Notes: generated by a model not told the origin, from the sequence alone. A DNA stretch of 64,000 bases from Caballeronia cordobensis (GCF_001544575.2 NZ_FCNY02000004.1:1-64000), one strand, 5' to 3'; shown: positions 17,835 through 27,077, counted from the stretch's first letter. Program-made: numbers and translations.

Positions 17835-18236
17835 ATGCGGTCAACCTTTCTTCTCGCGTGCGTGCCGCTCGCGCTCCTCGCCTGCTCGACCCAGTCCAAT
17901 CCGACCATGAACGCCATACGAACCATCACGGAAGCCGATCGCGGGGCCGTCGTCGAGATGCGCACGGGAGAACGCCTCGCCGTATGCCTGAACGAAAATC
18001 CGAGCACCGGATTTCGCTGGGCGCTCGACGGCGAAGCCAGACTGTTCGACATCGAGGACAACCGCTACACCGCCGCCTCCGCGAACCTCGGCAGCGGCGG
18101 GCAGACATGCTGGTTCCTGCGGGCAAAGGGCGTGGGACAGGAAGCCATCGCATTCAAGTTGTGGCGGCACTGGGAAGGCGACAAGTCCATCGCCAAACGC
18201 TTCGAATTCACGGCGAGCGTCGCTCCTTCGAATTAA
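17835..18236 (+). CDS. Chagasin-type (I42) cysteine protease inhibitor lipoprotein
   Basis: The 133-residue protein has a lipoprotein signal (Arg2, hydrophobic run, then LALLAC). It then has the chagasin fold with its hallmark loop NPSTGFRW (about 55-62), a Gly-rich middle loop, and a C-terminal RFEF strand. Chagasin-family proteins insert three loops into the active site of papain-like proteases. The ATG has an upstream GGAG. As a lipoprotein it would be anchored in the envelope, facing the periplasm or outside. It most likely protects the cell from, or restrains, the protease encoded just upstream. Confidence 0.88.
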   Translation: MRSTFLLACVPLALLACSTQSNPTMNAIRTITEADRGAVVEMRTGERLAVCLNENPSTGFRWALDGEARLFDIEDNRYTAASANLGSGGQTCWFLRAKGVGQEAIAFKLWRHWEGDKSIAKRFEFTASVAPSN

Positions 18237-18492
18237 CCGATCGATCGATCGTTCGCCGTGACGCGCCCGCCCGGCCAGGCCTTTGAAGCGACCGCTTCAG
18301 GGTGGAATGTCGCGCGCGCGCAAATCGTCTCGATACCCTCCTTTTGGGGCTAATTAAAAGCGTTCGTATCCACCATAATCTATACGCCAGACGAACTCTG
18401 CCGCGCCTGTCCGTCGCCCCTTCGGCATGCCACACAGCCCTGCCGAATCGGCCCCACGGCCCGCGCGTCCGTTCGCACAGAGGAGTCGCGTA

Positions 18493-21400
18493 ATGGATTC
18501 GCTTTCGACATGGCTTGGCGAGCTTGGCCTCGAACGTTACGCGACGGTACTCGAGGCCAATGGTGTGGACCTCGAAGCGCTGCCGCTTCTCACCGACCGC
18601 GATCTCGCCGAACTGGGCGTGCTGCTCGGCCATCGCCGGCGTCTGCTCGACGCCCTCTCCCATCCGCAACGCGACACCGCGCGGCAAGCGCCGCAACCCT
18701 CGCGGGCCCAGCGTCCGCCGGGCGAGCGGCGTCAGCTCACGGTGCTCTTTTGCGATCTCGCCGGCTCGACCGAACTCGCGCAGCGTCTGGACGCCGAAGA
18801 ACTGCACGAAGTCATGCGCACTTTTCAGGAGACCTGCGCACGCGTCGTGACCCGCTACGAGGGACACGTCGCGCAATATCTCGGCGACGGCATGCTCATT
18901 TATTTCGGATTCCCGCAGGCACGCGAAGATGCCGCCGAACGCGCGGTGCGCGCCGCGCTCGATATCGTCGCCGAAGTCGGCCGGCTGTCCGCCAGCGCGC
19001 CGCTGCGCGTGCATATGGGCGTCGCGACGGGCGCGGTCGTGGTCGGCGAACTGGAAGGCCACGAATCGTCGCCTTTCGATACCGCCGTCGGCGCAACGCC
19101 GAATCTCGCCGCGCGCCTGTGCGCCCACGCCGGCCCCGACGAAATCGTGATCGCGCCGAGCACGCGCCGGCTGCTCGGCAGCACGTTCGAACTCGAAGAA
19201 CTGGGCGAGCACGAACTCAAGGGCATCAGCACGCCGGTCAATCTCTCGCGCGTGGCGGGCCTCGCGCATCGCGAAAGCCGCTACAGCGCGTTCCGGCCGA
19301 ATCGCGCGACGCCGTTCGTCGGCCGCGAGCACGAAGTCGATCTGCTGGTTTCGCGCTGGGGCATCGCCCGCGACGGCGAGGGTCAGGCCGTGCTGCTCAT
19401 GGGCGAGCCGGGCATCGGCAAGAGCCGCATCGCGCATGTGCTGCGCGAACGGCTGAGCGGCGAGCAGCATCTGACGCTGCTCTACCAGTGCTCGCCGTTC
19501 CAGACCAGTTCGTCGTTTCACCCGATCATCGGGCATTTGTCCGAGACGAGCGGCTTCCTGCGTCAGGACTCGCCCGAGACGCGCCTCGACAAGCTCGAAG
19601 CGACGCTTCATCTCGAACCCGGCGAACGCGACGACGTCGCGCCGCTGTTCGCCGCGCTGCTTTCGCTGCCGACCGACCGCTATCCGCCGCGCATGGATTC
19701 TCCGCAGCGGCTGCGCGAAGTGACCATCGAAGCGCTCGTCGAGCAGCCGATCCGGCTGTCGAGCGGACAGCCGCTGCTGATCATTTTCGAGGATGCGCAA
19801 TGGGCCGACGCCGACACCCTCGAAACAATGGCGCGCTTCATCGAGCGAATCCGTCACTGGCCGATCCTGATGCTGATTACGTGCCGCCCCGAGTTCACGC
19901 CCGCGTGGACCGCGCACGGCAACGTGACGCTTTTGCATCTGAACCGCCTCGCGAGACGCCAGGGCGCGCAGATCGCGGCGGAGTTGACCGCCGTCAAGCC
20001 GCTTCCTGCGGACGTCCTCGAACAGATTCTGGAACGCGCCGACGGCGTGCCGCTCTTCGTCGAAGAACTCACGCAGACCGTGCTCGAAGCGGGCCTGCTG
20101 CGCGACGCCGGCGATCACTGGGAAACGAACGGACGCGCCGCGCCGCTCGCGATTCCCTTCACGCTGCATGATTCGCTGATGGCGCGTCTGGACCATCTCG
20201 CGCCGGTCAAGACGATCGCGCAGATCGGCGCGTGCATCGGCCGCGAGTTCGATCACGCGCTGCTGGCCGCGATCGCGCCGGTCGACGGCACGCGGCTCGC
20301 GCAGGCGCTCGCGTCGCTCGAAGCGAGCGGACTGGTGTTCCGGCGCGGCGGCGGCGACGACGCGATCTACCGCTTCAAGCACGCGCTCGTCGGCGACGTG
20401 GCCTACGACAGCCTTCTGAAGAGCCAGCGCGTGCGCATCCATGCACGCATCGCGAAGGCGCTCGCAGAAGCGTTCGCCGATCGCGTCAAGGCGAGTCCCG
20501 AACTGCTCGCGCTGCATTTAACCTGCGCGGGCATGATCGACGAAGCGCTCGCGCAATGGATCGCGGCCACGCGGGTCGCGATGGCGCGTTATCGTCATCG
20601 CGAGGCGCTGGCGCATGTCGATGCGGGGCTTGCGCTCGTCGCCGACTCGAATCCGGCCCGTCGCGCCGATTGCGAAGTCGCGCTGCTGGTGATGGGCGCG
20701 GCGTGCCATTGGGCGCTCAAGGGCTATGCGTGCCAGGAATGCGCCGCGCTCTGGACGCGCGCCGAAGCGCTGCTCGACGGCGTGACGCAGGAACGGCTAC
20801 GCGTGCTGGCGCTCGTCGGCATCAACAATTTCGCGTACGCCGCCGCGGATTCGCCCAAGTGCGTCGCGACCTCGGAACGGCTGATCGAGCTCGCATCGCG
20901 CACGGAAGATACCGGCAGCAAGATCGTCGCCTATGCGGCGGTCGGGCCGATCCTGTATCAGCAGGCCCAGTTCGAACGCTGCGCGACGTGCCTGCAATAC
21001 GTGATCGACACCTATGACGTCGCGCACTCCACCGGCTACGGGCGCTTCAACGACGCCAAGGTGACGGCGTGCTCCTGGCTCGGCTATTGCGAGCTGGCGG
21101 CGGGCCGCTTCGGCCGGGCGCTGTGGCTCGCGCGCATGGCCATCGATCACGCCGACGCGCTCGCGCAGCCGTTCGTGCTGTCGCAGGCGCTGGCGGTCGG
21201 CGCGCGGCCGTTCGTCGAGGTCGGCGATATCGGCGCGGCGCGCGAACTGTGCCGCCGCTGCATCGAACTGTGCGACACGCAGCGTCTGCCCTTCTGGAAG
21301 GGCTGGGCGATGGTGTACGAAGGCGTGGCGTCGGCGCGCGAAGGACAGCACGCGAGCGCGCTCGCACGGCTCGACGAAGCGGTCGCGCATCTCGCGGGCA

Positions 21401-21831
21401 ACGGCGGCCGCAATGATCTCGCCTATGTGCATGCGTGGCGCGCGCAGGCGCTGGCGCACCTCGGACGCCACGACGACGCGCGCGAGTGCATCGCCGCCGC
21501 GCGCGCCGATTGCCTGCGCACGGGCCAGCAAACCGGCCTCGTCGATCTCGCCTATGCGGCGGGCATCGTCGAGAAGGCCGATCCGCACGCCGCGCCCGGT
21601 CTCGCGCTCGCGCGGCTGCGCACGGCGGCGAGCGAGGCGCGCGCGCAGAACCTGCGGCTGCTGGAACTGCGCGCCAGCATCGAGATGGCCGGCGTGCTGC
21701 GCATCGAAGGACGCGGCGACGAAGCGAGCGCGTGTCTCGAAGCCATCGTCCCGAGCTTCGCCGACGAGCACGACTGCGCGCTGGTGCAAGAAGCGCGGCG
21801 GCTGCTGTCGACGTGCGCGACGCCGGACTGA
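18493..21831 (+). CDS. SAM domain-cyclase-like-AAA ATPase-TPR protein (degenerate cyclase)
   Basis: The 1112-residue paralogue of the 5890-9117 protein has the same order: SAM domain (1-55), cyclase-like domain (about 80-230), ATPase with Walker A GEPGIGKS (304-311) and a long TPR-like tail. It keeps metal aspartates D88 (FCDLAGST) and D132 (LGDGML). Two substrate-specifying positions differ: the usual Lys is Gln (VAQYLGDG) and the usual Asp before the Asn-Arg pair is absent (VGATPNLAARL). It may be inactive, have another substrate, or only bind nucleotide. ATG 18493 follows GAGGAG and is preferred to the longer frame from 18427. Confidence 0.88.
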   Translation: MDSLSTWLGELGLERYATVLEANGVDLEALPLLTDRDLAELGVLLGHRRRLLDALSHPQRDTARQAPQPSRAQRPPGERRQLTVLFCDLAGSTELAQRLDAEELHEVMRTFQETCARVVTRYEGHVAQYLGDGMLIYFGFPQAREDAAERAVRAALDIVAEVGRLSASAPLRVHMGVATGAVVVGELEGHESSPFDTAVGATPNLAARLCAHAGPDEIVIAPSTRRLLGSTFELEELGEHELKGISTPVNLSRVAGLAHRESRYSAFRPNRATPFVGREHEVDLLVSRWGIARDGEGQAVLLMGEPGIGKSRIAHVLRERLSGEQHLTLLYQCSPFQTSSSFHPIIGHLSETSGFLRQDSPETRLDKLEATLHLEPGERDDVAPLFAALLSLPTDRYPPRMDSPQRLREVTIEALVEQPIRLSSGQPLLIIFEDAQWADADTLETMARFIERIRHWPILMLITCRPEFTPAWTAHGNVTLLHLNRLARRQGAQIAAELTAVKPLPADVLEQILERADGVPLFVEELTQTVLEAGLLRDAGDHWETNGRAAPLAIPFTLHDSLMARLDHLAPVKTIAQIGACIGREFDHALLAAIAPVDGTRLAQALASLEASGLVFRRGGGDDAIYRFKHALVGDVAYDSLLKSQRVRIHARIAKALAEAFADRVKASPELLALHLTCAGMIDEALAQWIAATRVAMARYRHREALAHVDAGLALVADSNPARRADCEVALLVMGAACHWALKGYACQECAALWTRAEALLDGVTQERLRVLALVGINNFAYAAADSPKCVATSERLIELASRTEDTGSKIVAYAAVGPILYQQAQFERCATCLQYVIDTYDVAHSTGYGRFNDAKVTACSWLGYCELAAGRFGRALWLARMAIDHADALAQPFVLSQALAVGARPFVEVGDIGAARELCRRCIELCDTQRLPFWKGWAMVYEGVASAREGQHASALARLDEAVAHLAGNGGRNDLAYVHAWRAQALAHLGRHDDARECIAAARADCLRTGQQTGLVDLAYAAGIVEKADPHAAPGLALARLRTAASEARAQNLRLLELRASIEMAGVLRIEGRGDEASACLEAIVPSFADEHDCALVQEARRLLSTCATPD

Positions 21832-21838
21832 GCCCGCA

Positions 21839-22564
21839 TCAGAAGCGATACCCCACGCGCAGCGAGAAAACGATGGGATCGAGCGTGAGCTTGGCCTCGG
21901 AGCGCCGCGTGACGGGTCCGAGCGGCGTCTGGCTCGTGGTCGTGAAGTGGCCGGTCGTATGCAGCGGAATATACGACAGCGACATCACGCCGAACCAGTG
22001 CTCGTTGACGGCGTAGTTGAAACCGATGTTGAAGATGGGCGCCCAGGTCGTGTCCGCCTCGGCGGTCGTCGCGCCGCCGAGCGCCCGCGCTTCGAACGCG
22101 GCGTTGGTGATTTCCGCGTCGCTGAACGAGGTGCGCGTGACGCCCACGCCGACATACGGCCTGAACTTCGCCTGCGGCTCAAAGAACACGTACTTGAAGA
22201 GCAGCGCGGGGCTCCATTGCTTGACGGTGCCGAGCTTGCCGAAGCTGTCGAGCGACCCCGTGCCGGAAATATCGAATTTGGGCGGAATGCCGACTTCGAG
22301 CTCCGCCGCGATATGAGGGGTCACGAAGTAGCCGAGCACGACGCCGAAGGTATCGGCGCTCGACGCGCCCGCGCCCGTGTTGGGCTGCACGATATTGACG
22401 GGCCGGCCATTGACCGACGTCACCGTGAACGGGCCGCTGCTGTCCTGCGGCGCCAGATGGAACCAGCCGGCGGTCACATAGAGATTCTGCAGGGATTGCG
22501 CGTGGCTGGCCGTGGCGGACGAGGCTAGCGCGGCGCACAGGACCATCAAACGAGATGCTTTCAC
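21839..22564 (-). CDS. ompW: OmpW family outer-membrane protein
   Basis: After a signal peptide ending in ASHAQ the protein shows the alternating pattern of an eight-stranded barrel. It has OmpW landmarks: FVTPHIAAELEVGIPP, FRPYVGVGVTRTSFSD, and a final aromatic strand ending in F. Such porins take up small hydrophobic compounds and respond to stress. GTG 22562-22564 with an AGGAGA site eight bases upstream gives a clean signal peptide and is preferred to the ATG at 22582. Its stop is just after that of the convergent cyclase gene. Confidence 0.9.
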   Translation of the reverse strand: MKASRLMVLCAALASSATASHAQSLQNLYVTAGWFHLAPQDSSGPFTVTSVNGRPVNIVQPNTGAGASSADTFGVVLGYFVTPHIAAELEVGIPPKFDISGTGSLDSFGKLGTVKQWSPALLFKYVFFEPQAKFRPYVGVGVTRTSFSDAEITNAAFEARALGGATTAEADTTWAPIFNIGFNYAVNEHWFGVMSLSYIPLHTTGHFTTTSQTPLGPVTRRSEAKLTLDPIVFSLRVGYRF

Positions 22565-22747
22565 GGGACGTGTCTCCTGCATCGCATTCGCTCGGGAAGA
22601 CCCATCGTACGCGCGGGGATGCCGGATACGATCGGGATGACTATCGATTGCTCTGACGTTCGAGGCGTGATACCGCGTGCTTCCGCACTTCAAACGGCGA
22701 GCCCTTCGCTCGTCTAACGGTGGATGACACGCTGCCAGGAGCCACCG

Positions 22748-23245
22748 ATGGGATTCCGCGATCAGTTGACCGAACCGGGCTGCCTGCCCGAGGGTGCGAG
22801 CGCCGCGTGCCCGGCCGCACCGCCGCCGATCGTCACGGGCAAGCTGCTCGCGATCGCGGGCGAAACCCGGGACGCGCTGGTCATGATCGAGCGCAACGCA
22901 CAGCCTCAGGTCGTGCGCGCCCGCGCCACGGTCGATCTGCACGCGGCGCATATCGGCCAGACCGTGGTGCTGGCCTTCGAGGCGGGCGACATCACGCGCC
23001 CCATCGTGCTCGGCGTGCTGCGCGGCCAGTCCGGCTGGCCGCTGCCCGACATGCCGGCGCAGGTCGAAGTCGAGGCGGACGGCGAGCGCATGCTCGTGCG
23101 CGCCCGCGAGCAGCTCGTGCTTGCCTGCGGCGAGGCGCGCATCGTGCTGCATCGCGACGGCCGTATCGACATCAAGGGACACAGCATCGTGAGCGAGGCC
23201 GTCGCGGTGAATCGCATTCGCGGAGGGCGCATCTCCCTTAACTGA
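22748..23245 (+). CDS. DUF6484 protein of the T6SS cargo module
   Basis: The 165-residue protein has a proline/alanine N-terminus. A beta-rich core (VTGKLLAIAGE, PIVLGVLRG, VEVEADGERM, IDIKGHSIV) resembles a small beta-helix/OB-type fold like the C-terminal part of VgrG. I identify it as DUF6484 by context and sequence style. Such proteins sit with DUF2169 and PAAR-like genes in Burkholderiaceae T6SS cassettes and may act as adaptors for spike loading, which is inference. ATG 22748 follows AGGAG. It begins the tight operon that runs to 29275. Confidence 0.75.
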   Translation: MGFRDQLTEPGCLPEGASAACPAAPPPIVTGKLLAIAGETRDALVMIERNAQPQVVRARATVDLHAAHIGQTVVLAFEAGDITRPIVLGVLRGQSGWPLPDMPAQVEVEADGERMLVRAREQLVLACGEARIVLHRDGRIDIKGHSIVSEAVAVNRIRGGRISLN

Positions 23246-23279
23246 TGCGTTCGATGCCGACCCAACCGGAGCCCGCGCG

Positions 23280-24539
23280 ATGCCCTCTGCGTCACAGCCG
23301 TACCTCGGCTTCGAGCCTCGCGAAATCTCGACGATGACCCATCGCGCGGTCATCGACGAGCATGCGAGCGAAGCGGCCTTTCTGTGGCGCCTGCGCACGT
23401 CGGCAGCGGATGCGCCGCATTACACGCTGCTTCACTTCCACAAGCTCGACATGCGCCTCATCGCGCATCTGTGCGGGCTGGAGATCGCGGGCGCCGCCGG
23501 GTTGCGCGCGGCGCAGCGCAATCTCGAGGACGCCGGGCCGGGCACGGTGTTCGTCGCGGCGTTCGTAGCCTTCGCGATGCTCGAACCGAACGCGATGGCC
23601 GAGGTCCTCGCGCTGCTCGCGAACGAACCGCGTTTCGACAAGCCCGTGCGCACGGCGCTCGCCTGGCAGCAGGAAGGCGCGATGCGCGCGGTGCTTGCGA
23701 TCATCGGCCGGTCGAGGCACGTGCAGCACAGAAAGCTCGCGCTCGCGGCGGCCATCGCGCGGCGCCAGGCGTCGTTCGCCCGCCTGGACACCGCCTTGCG
23801 CGACGACGACGCCGGACTGCGCGCCATCGCCCTGCGCGGCATCGGCGTGCTCGCTTTGACGAGCCGGGCGCGCGAGGCGGAGGCCGCGTTGCGCGACCCG
23901 GACCCGGCGTGCCGCTTCTGGGCGGCGTGGACGCTCGTGCTCTTCGGCGATGCACGGCATTGCCCCGCGCTCATGGAAGCCGGCGACGCCGTGCCGCCGC
24001 TGCGCCTCGCCGCGCTGGAGATGTCGATGCGCCGTGGCGATCCCCGCTGGATTCGCGGCACGATCCGCGCGCTCGCATCGAACGACGACGAGCGCAGGCT
24101 TGCCCTGCGGGCCGCGGGCGCATTCGGCGATCCCGCGAGCGTGCCGTGGCTGCTCAATCATGCGGACGACCCGGCGTGCGCGCGCGCGGCCGGCGCGGCG
24201 TTCTCGCTCATCACGGGCGCGGATCTCGACTATGACGGCCTGAAGCGCCCGCCGCCCGACGATGCGCCCGAAGCGAACCCGGACGACGACGATCTCGACT
24301 GGCCCGACCCGCCGCGCGTGCATGCGTGGTGGCAGGCAGAGCGCGGCCGGTTCACGGCCGGCACGCGCCATCTGCGCGGTCAGCCGGTGTGCGCCGCGCA
24401 GGCCCGCCGCGTTCTGGCCGAAGGCTACCAGCGCCAGCGCACGGCGGCGGCGCTCGAACTTTCGCTGAGCGATCCGGCGCTGGGTCTTTTCCCCGTGCGC
24501 GATCGCACGGACCGGCAGCACGAGAGACTACGCGGATGA
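23280..24539 (+). CDS. TIGR02270 family HEAT-repeat-like protein
   Basis: The 419-residue protein consists largely of repeated helical units with leucines and alternating charge, matching the TIGR02270 family found near T6SS genes. Acidic low-complexity (PDDAPEANPDDDD) separates the repeat region from a C-terminal segment. HEAT-type repeats suggest a scaffold or chaperone that binds an effector. Its stop overlaps the start of the DUF2169 gene by four bases (ATGA). No enzymatic motif is visible. ATG 23280 has GGAG upstream; a downstream ATG at about 23334 is also possible. Confidence 0.8.
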   Translation: MPSASQPYLGFEPREISTMTHRAVIDEHASEAAFLWRLRTSAADAPHYTLLHFHKLDMRLIAHLCGLEIAGAAGLRAAQRNLEDAGPGTVFVAAFVAFAMLEPNAMAEVLALLANEPRFDKPVRTALAWQQEGAMRAVLAIIGRSRHVQHRKLALAAAIARRQASFARLDTALRDDDAGLRAIALRGIGVLALTSRAREAEAALRDPDPACRFWAAWTLVLFGDARHCPALMEAGDAVPPLRLAALEMSMRRGDPRWIRGTIRALASNDDERRLALRAAGAFGDPASVPWLLNHADDPACARAAGAAFSLITGADLDYDGLKRPPPDDAPEANPDDDDLDWPDPPRVHAWWQAERGRFTAGTRHLRGQPVCAAQARRVLAEGYQRQRTAAALELSLSDPALGLFPVRDRTDRQHERLRG

Positions 24540-25654
24540 TCTTCGTCAACGAAACGACCTGCCCCGCGAGCTGGACCGTGGGCTATCAGCGCGATGGACG
24601 CGAGCGGCTCATCGTCGTCGTGAAGGGCACGTACACCTTGCCGGAAAACGGCGAACCCACCGTGCTCGCAACGCAGCAGCAAGCGCTCGTGGAAGCGGAC
24701 CAGTTTATCGGCGAACCGGGGTATTCCGCGCCGTTGTGGGAGACCGACTACGCGCACTGCAAGACCGCGTGCGACGTTCTGCTGCTCGGCAGCGCCCATG
24801 CGCCGGGCCAGCGTGCCGCCTTGCGCGTGCAGGTCGGCCTGCAGGTCGGCGCGATGACCAAACGCTTCGACGTGACCGGCCCGCGCGTGTGGCACCGGCG
24901 GCTCGGCACGAGCGTCATGGCCGCCAGCGCGCCCGCGGCGTTCGAGCGTCTGCCGATTCACTACGGCACCGCGTTCGGCGGCGTCGACCGCAGCGAGGAA
25001 AAGCGGACCGGGCGCGTCGACACGTTTCTTCCCAATCCCGCCGGCAGGGGTTTCGCGCGTCATCCGGCGAGCCTCGACGGGCAGCTTCTGCCCTTCACGT
25101 CGGAACACGGCAAGCCCGTTACGCAGGCAGAGGCGCGCTACACGCCGATGGCGTTCTCGCCGATCGGACGCAACTGGCTGCCGCGCAGCCGCTTCGCGGG
25201 CACCTACGATCAGCAGTGGATCGACAACACCGCGCCGTGCTGGCCCGACGATTTCGACGACCGCTACTTTCAGGCGGCGCCGCCGGACCAGATCATCGCG
25301 TTTCCGCGCGCACCGCTCGACGTGCGGCTGTCGAACCTGACGCCCGATGGCGACCGGCGCTTCACGATTCCTCACCGGCCGATGCCGGTCACGTTCATTC
25401 CGTATCAGGGCCGCGACGTCGAGCGCGACGCCCTCCTCGACACCATCGTGCTGGAACCCGACGAAGCGCGCTATACGCTCACATGGCGCAGCGTGCTGCC
25501 GCTCGGCAAGAGCATCTTCGATGTGCGCGAGGTCATCGTCGGCGAGCGCTCGCGGGCGGCGCGCATGACGCAGCGCTTCGCGGGCAAGCCGTGGTATCCG
25601 AGTCTCGCCGATGCCGTGCGCGCGCTCGACCGGCGCAAAGGAAGCCGGTCATGA
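24536..25654 (+). CDS. DUF2169 protein, T6SS cargo module
   Basis: The 372-residue protein matches DUF2169 from its first residues (MIFVNETTCPASW). The core carries the conserved VVVKGTYTLPENGE and YGTAFGGVDR segments. DUF2169 proteins lie upstream of PAAR/DUF4150 genes in many Burkholderiaceae and Pseudomonas T6SS cassettes and are proposed adaptors for loading effectors. The function of the fold is unproven. No signal peptide or membrane segment is visible. It overlaps both neighbours by four bases (ATGA at 24536 and 25651), giving strong translational coupling. Confidence 0.85.
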   Translation: MIFVNETTCPASWTVGYQRDGRERLIVVVKGTYTLPENGEPTVLATQQQALVEADQFIGEPGYSAPLWETDYAHCKTACDVLLLGSAHAPGQRAALRVQVGLQVGAMTKRFDVTGPRVWHRRLGTSVMAASAPAAFERLPIHYGTAFGGVDRSEEKRTGRVDTFLPNPAGRGFARHPASLDGQLLPFTSEHGKPVTQAEARYTPMAFSPIGRNWLPRSRFAGTYDQQWIDNTAPCWPDDFDDRYFQAAPPDQIIAFPRAPLDVRLSNLTPDGDRRFTIPHRPMPVTFIPYQGRDVERDALLDTIVLEPDEARYTLTWRSVLPLGKSIFDVREVIVGERSRAARMTQRFAGKPWYPSLADAVRALDRRKGSRS

Positions 25655-26688
25655 CGCGCCTCGCCGTGCTCGCGAGCGGCATGGTCACGGCGCTAGGCTT
25701 CAACGCGCCCGCGACGCTGGCCGCGTTGCGCGCGGGCGTCAGCGGCATCGAACAGACGTGGCTCGCCGACACCGAATCGGGCGTGCCGCTGCGCGGCGCG
25801 AAGGCGCGCTTGCCGCAATGGTGGGACGGCGTCGGCAAGCTCGCGAACCTGCTCGCGCCCGCGATCCACGAGTGCGCGGCCGCCGCGCATCCGTTGCCGC
25901 TGCGCGAGATTCCGCTGCTCATCGGCATTGCCGCGCCGGGGCGGCCCGCACGCCTCGCGCACCTCGACGAAGGCCTGCTCGATGAACTGCACGACCGTCT
26001 GCGGCTCGCGCGGCATCCGCATACGCGCGTTTTCGCGCACGATCAGGCCGGTTGCGCGCATGCGCTGCTGCACGCGCAGGCGCTCATCGACGAGGGCGTG
26101 GCGACGCGTGTGATCGTCGCGGGCGTCGACAGCTTCCTGAGCCAGCCCGCGCTCGATATCTACATGCAGCGGCGGCGCGTGATGACGCAAATGAACTCCA
26201 ACGGCTTCTATCCCGGCGAAGCGGGCTGCGCGGTGCTCGTGGCCGGTGCGGAAGAACTGCCGGCGCGCGCGCTGGTGATCGAAGGCATGGCCGCCGATAC
26301 CGAGAGCGCGACGATCGATTCGACGAATCCGCTGACTGCGCGCGCGCTCACCCGGGCGATCCGCGAGGCGCTCGCGCGCGCCGGGTTGCGCATGAAGGAC
26401 ATCGGCTACCGGCTGACGGATCTGTCGGGCGAGCACTACAAGTTCAAGGAAGCGGCGTTCGCGTACAACCGTTTCAAGGACGACGAACGAAGCGGCCCGC
26501 TTGCGCTGTGGCATCCGGTCGAATATCTGGGCGAGATCGGCGCCGCCATCCTGCCGTGCCTGCTCGCGCAGGCGCTGCACGCCGCGACGCTGCGTTACGC
26601 GCCCGGCCCTGTCGCGCTGTGCCATATCGGCAGCGACGCGGGCGAGCGCGTGGCGATTGTCGCGCGCATGAACGGGGAGCCGCGATGA
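25651..26688 (+). CDS. Thiolase-fold (beta-ketoacyl-synthase-like) protein of the T6SS cargo module
   Basis: The 345-residue protein resembles the first half and the rear helices of ketoacyl synthases: MVTALGFNAPATLAALRAG at the start, an AGCAHALLHAQALI helix that places a cysteine at the nucleophile position, VIVAGVDSF, and GEAGCAVLV. The usual C-terminal NNSFGFGG block is missing and no acyl-carrier gene is near, so normal fatty-acid synthesis is unlikely. Genes of this kind recur between DUF2169 and DUF4150 genes in T6SS cassettes; a role in modifying or folding the cargo is inference. It overlaps both neighbours. Confidence 0.75.
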   Translation: MTRLAVLASGMVTALGFNAPATLAALRAGVSGIEQTWLADTESGVPLRGAKARLPQWWDGVGKLANLLAPAIHECAAAAHPLPLREIPLLIGIAAPGRPARLAHLDEGLLDELHDRLRLARHPHTRVFAHDQAGCAHALLHAQALIDEGVATRVIVAGVDSFLSQPALDIYMQRRRVMTQMNSNGFYPGEAGCAVLVAGAEELPARALVIEGMAADTESATIDSTNPLTARALTRAIREALARAGLRMKDIGYRLTDLSGEHYKFKEAAFAYNRFKDDERSGPLALWHPVEYLGEIGAAILPCLLAQALHAATLRYAPGPVALCHIGSDAGERVAIVARMNGEPR

Positions 26689-27077
26689 GCAAGAACGTTT
26701 TCGCCAACGGACGCGAGGTGTCGGCGGGCAAGGACGGCAACGAGTCGCTCGCGATGATGCCCGACGTGTGCCTGTCGCCGCCGAGTCCGCCGGCGGGGCC
26801 GGTGCCGATTCCGTATCCGAACTTCGCGAAGGCGTCGGACATCAGCAATGGCACGCGCTCGGTAAAGATCGGCGACGAGCAGGTCACGATCAAGAGCACG
26901 TCGAACTACAAGACGAGCACCGGCAACGAAGCGGCGACGAAGTCGCTCGGCATGGGTGTGATGAGCCACCAACTCACGCATCCGAGCTACTTCGCGGCCT
27001 GGTCCTTCGATGTCAAGTTCGAGGGCGAGAACGCCGCGCGGCAACTGGATCTGACGACAGGAAACCATACGAGTTGA
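26685..27077 (+). CDS. DUF4150 PAAR-like protein
   Basis: The 130-residue protein is a DUF4150 member: MSKNVFANGREVS, the proline-rich PPSPPAGPVPIPYPN loop, a NGTRSVKIGDEQV strand, then a segment (LGMGVMSHQLTHPSY) typical of the family. DUF4150 is a PAAR-like spike tip that sharpens the VgrG trimer and carries effectors in trans or as fusions. Here it is a stand-alone tip, and the next gene, eight bases downstream, encodes the candidate toxin. It overlaps the thiolase-fold gene by four bases. Confidence 0.88.
   Translation: MSKNVFANGREVSAGKDGNESLAMMPDVCLSPPSPPAGPVPIPYPNFAKASDISNGTRSVKIGDEQVTIKSTSNYKTSTGNEAATKSLGMGVMSHQLTHPSYFAAWSFDVKFEGENAARQLDLTTGNHTS

Noticed and set aside
16865..18061. 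Minus-strand extension of the LuxR/cNMP regulator frame to 18061
   Set aside because: It overlaps the C1 protease and chagasin genes, which have full motifs; the regulator starts cleanly at 16864.
18236..18310. GATC-rich and TGAAGC/GCTTCA repeats after the chagasin gene as a terminator
   Set aside because: Stem of six or seven bases with a tiny loop and no T tract; too weak to call.
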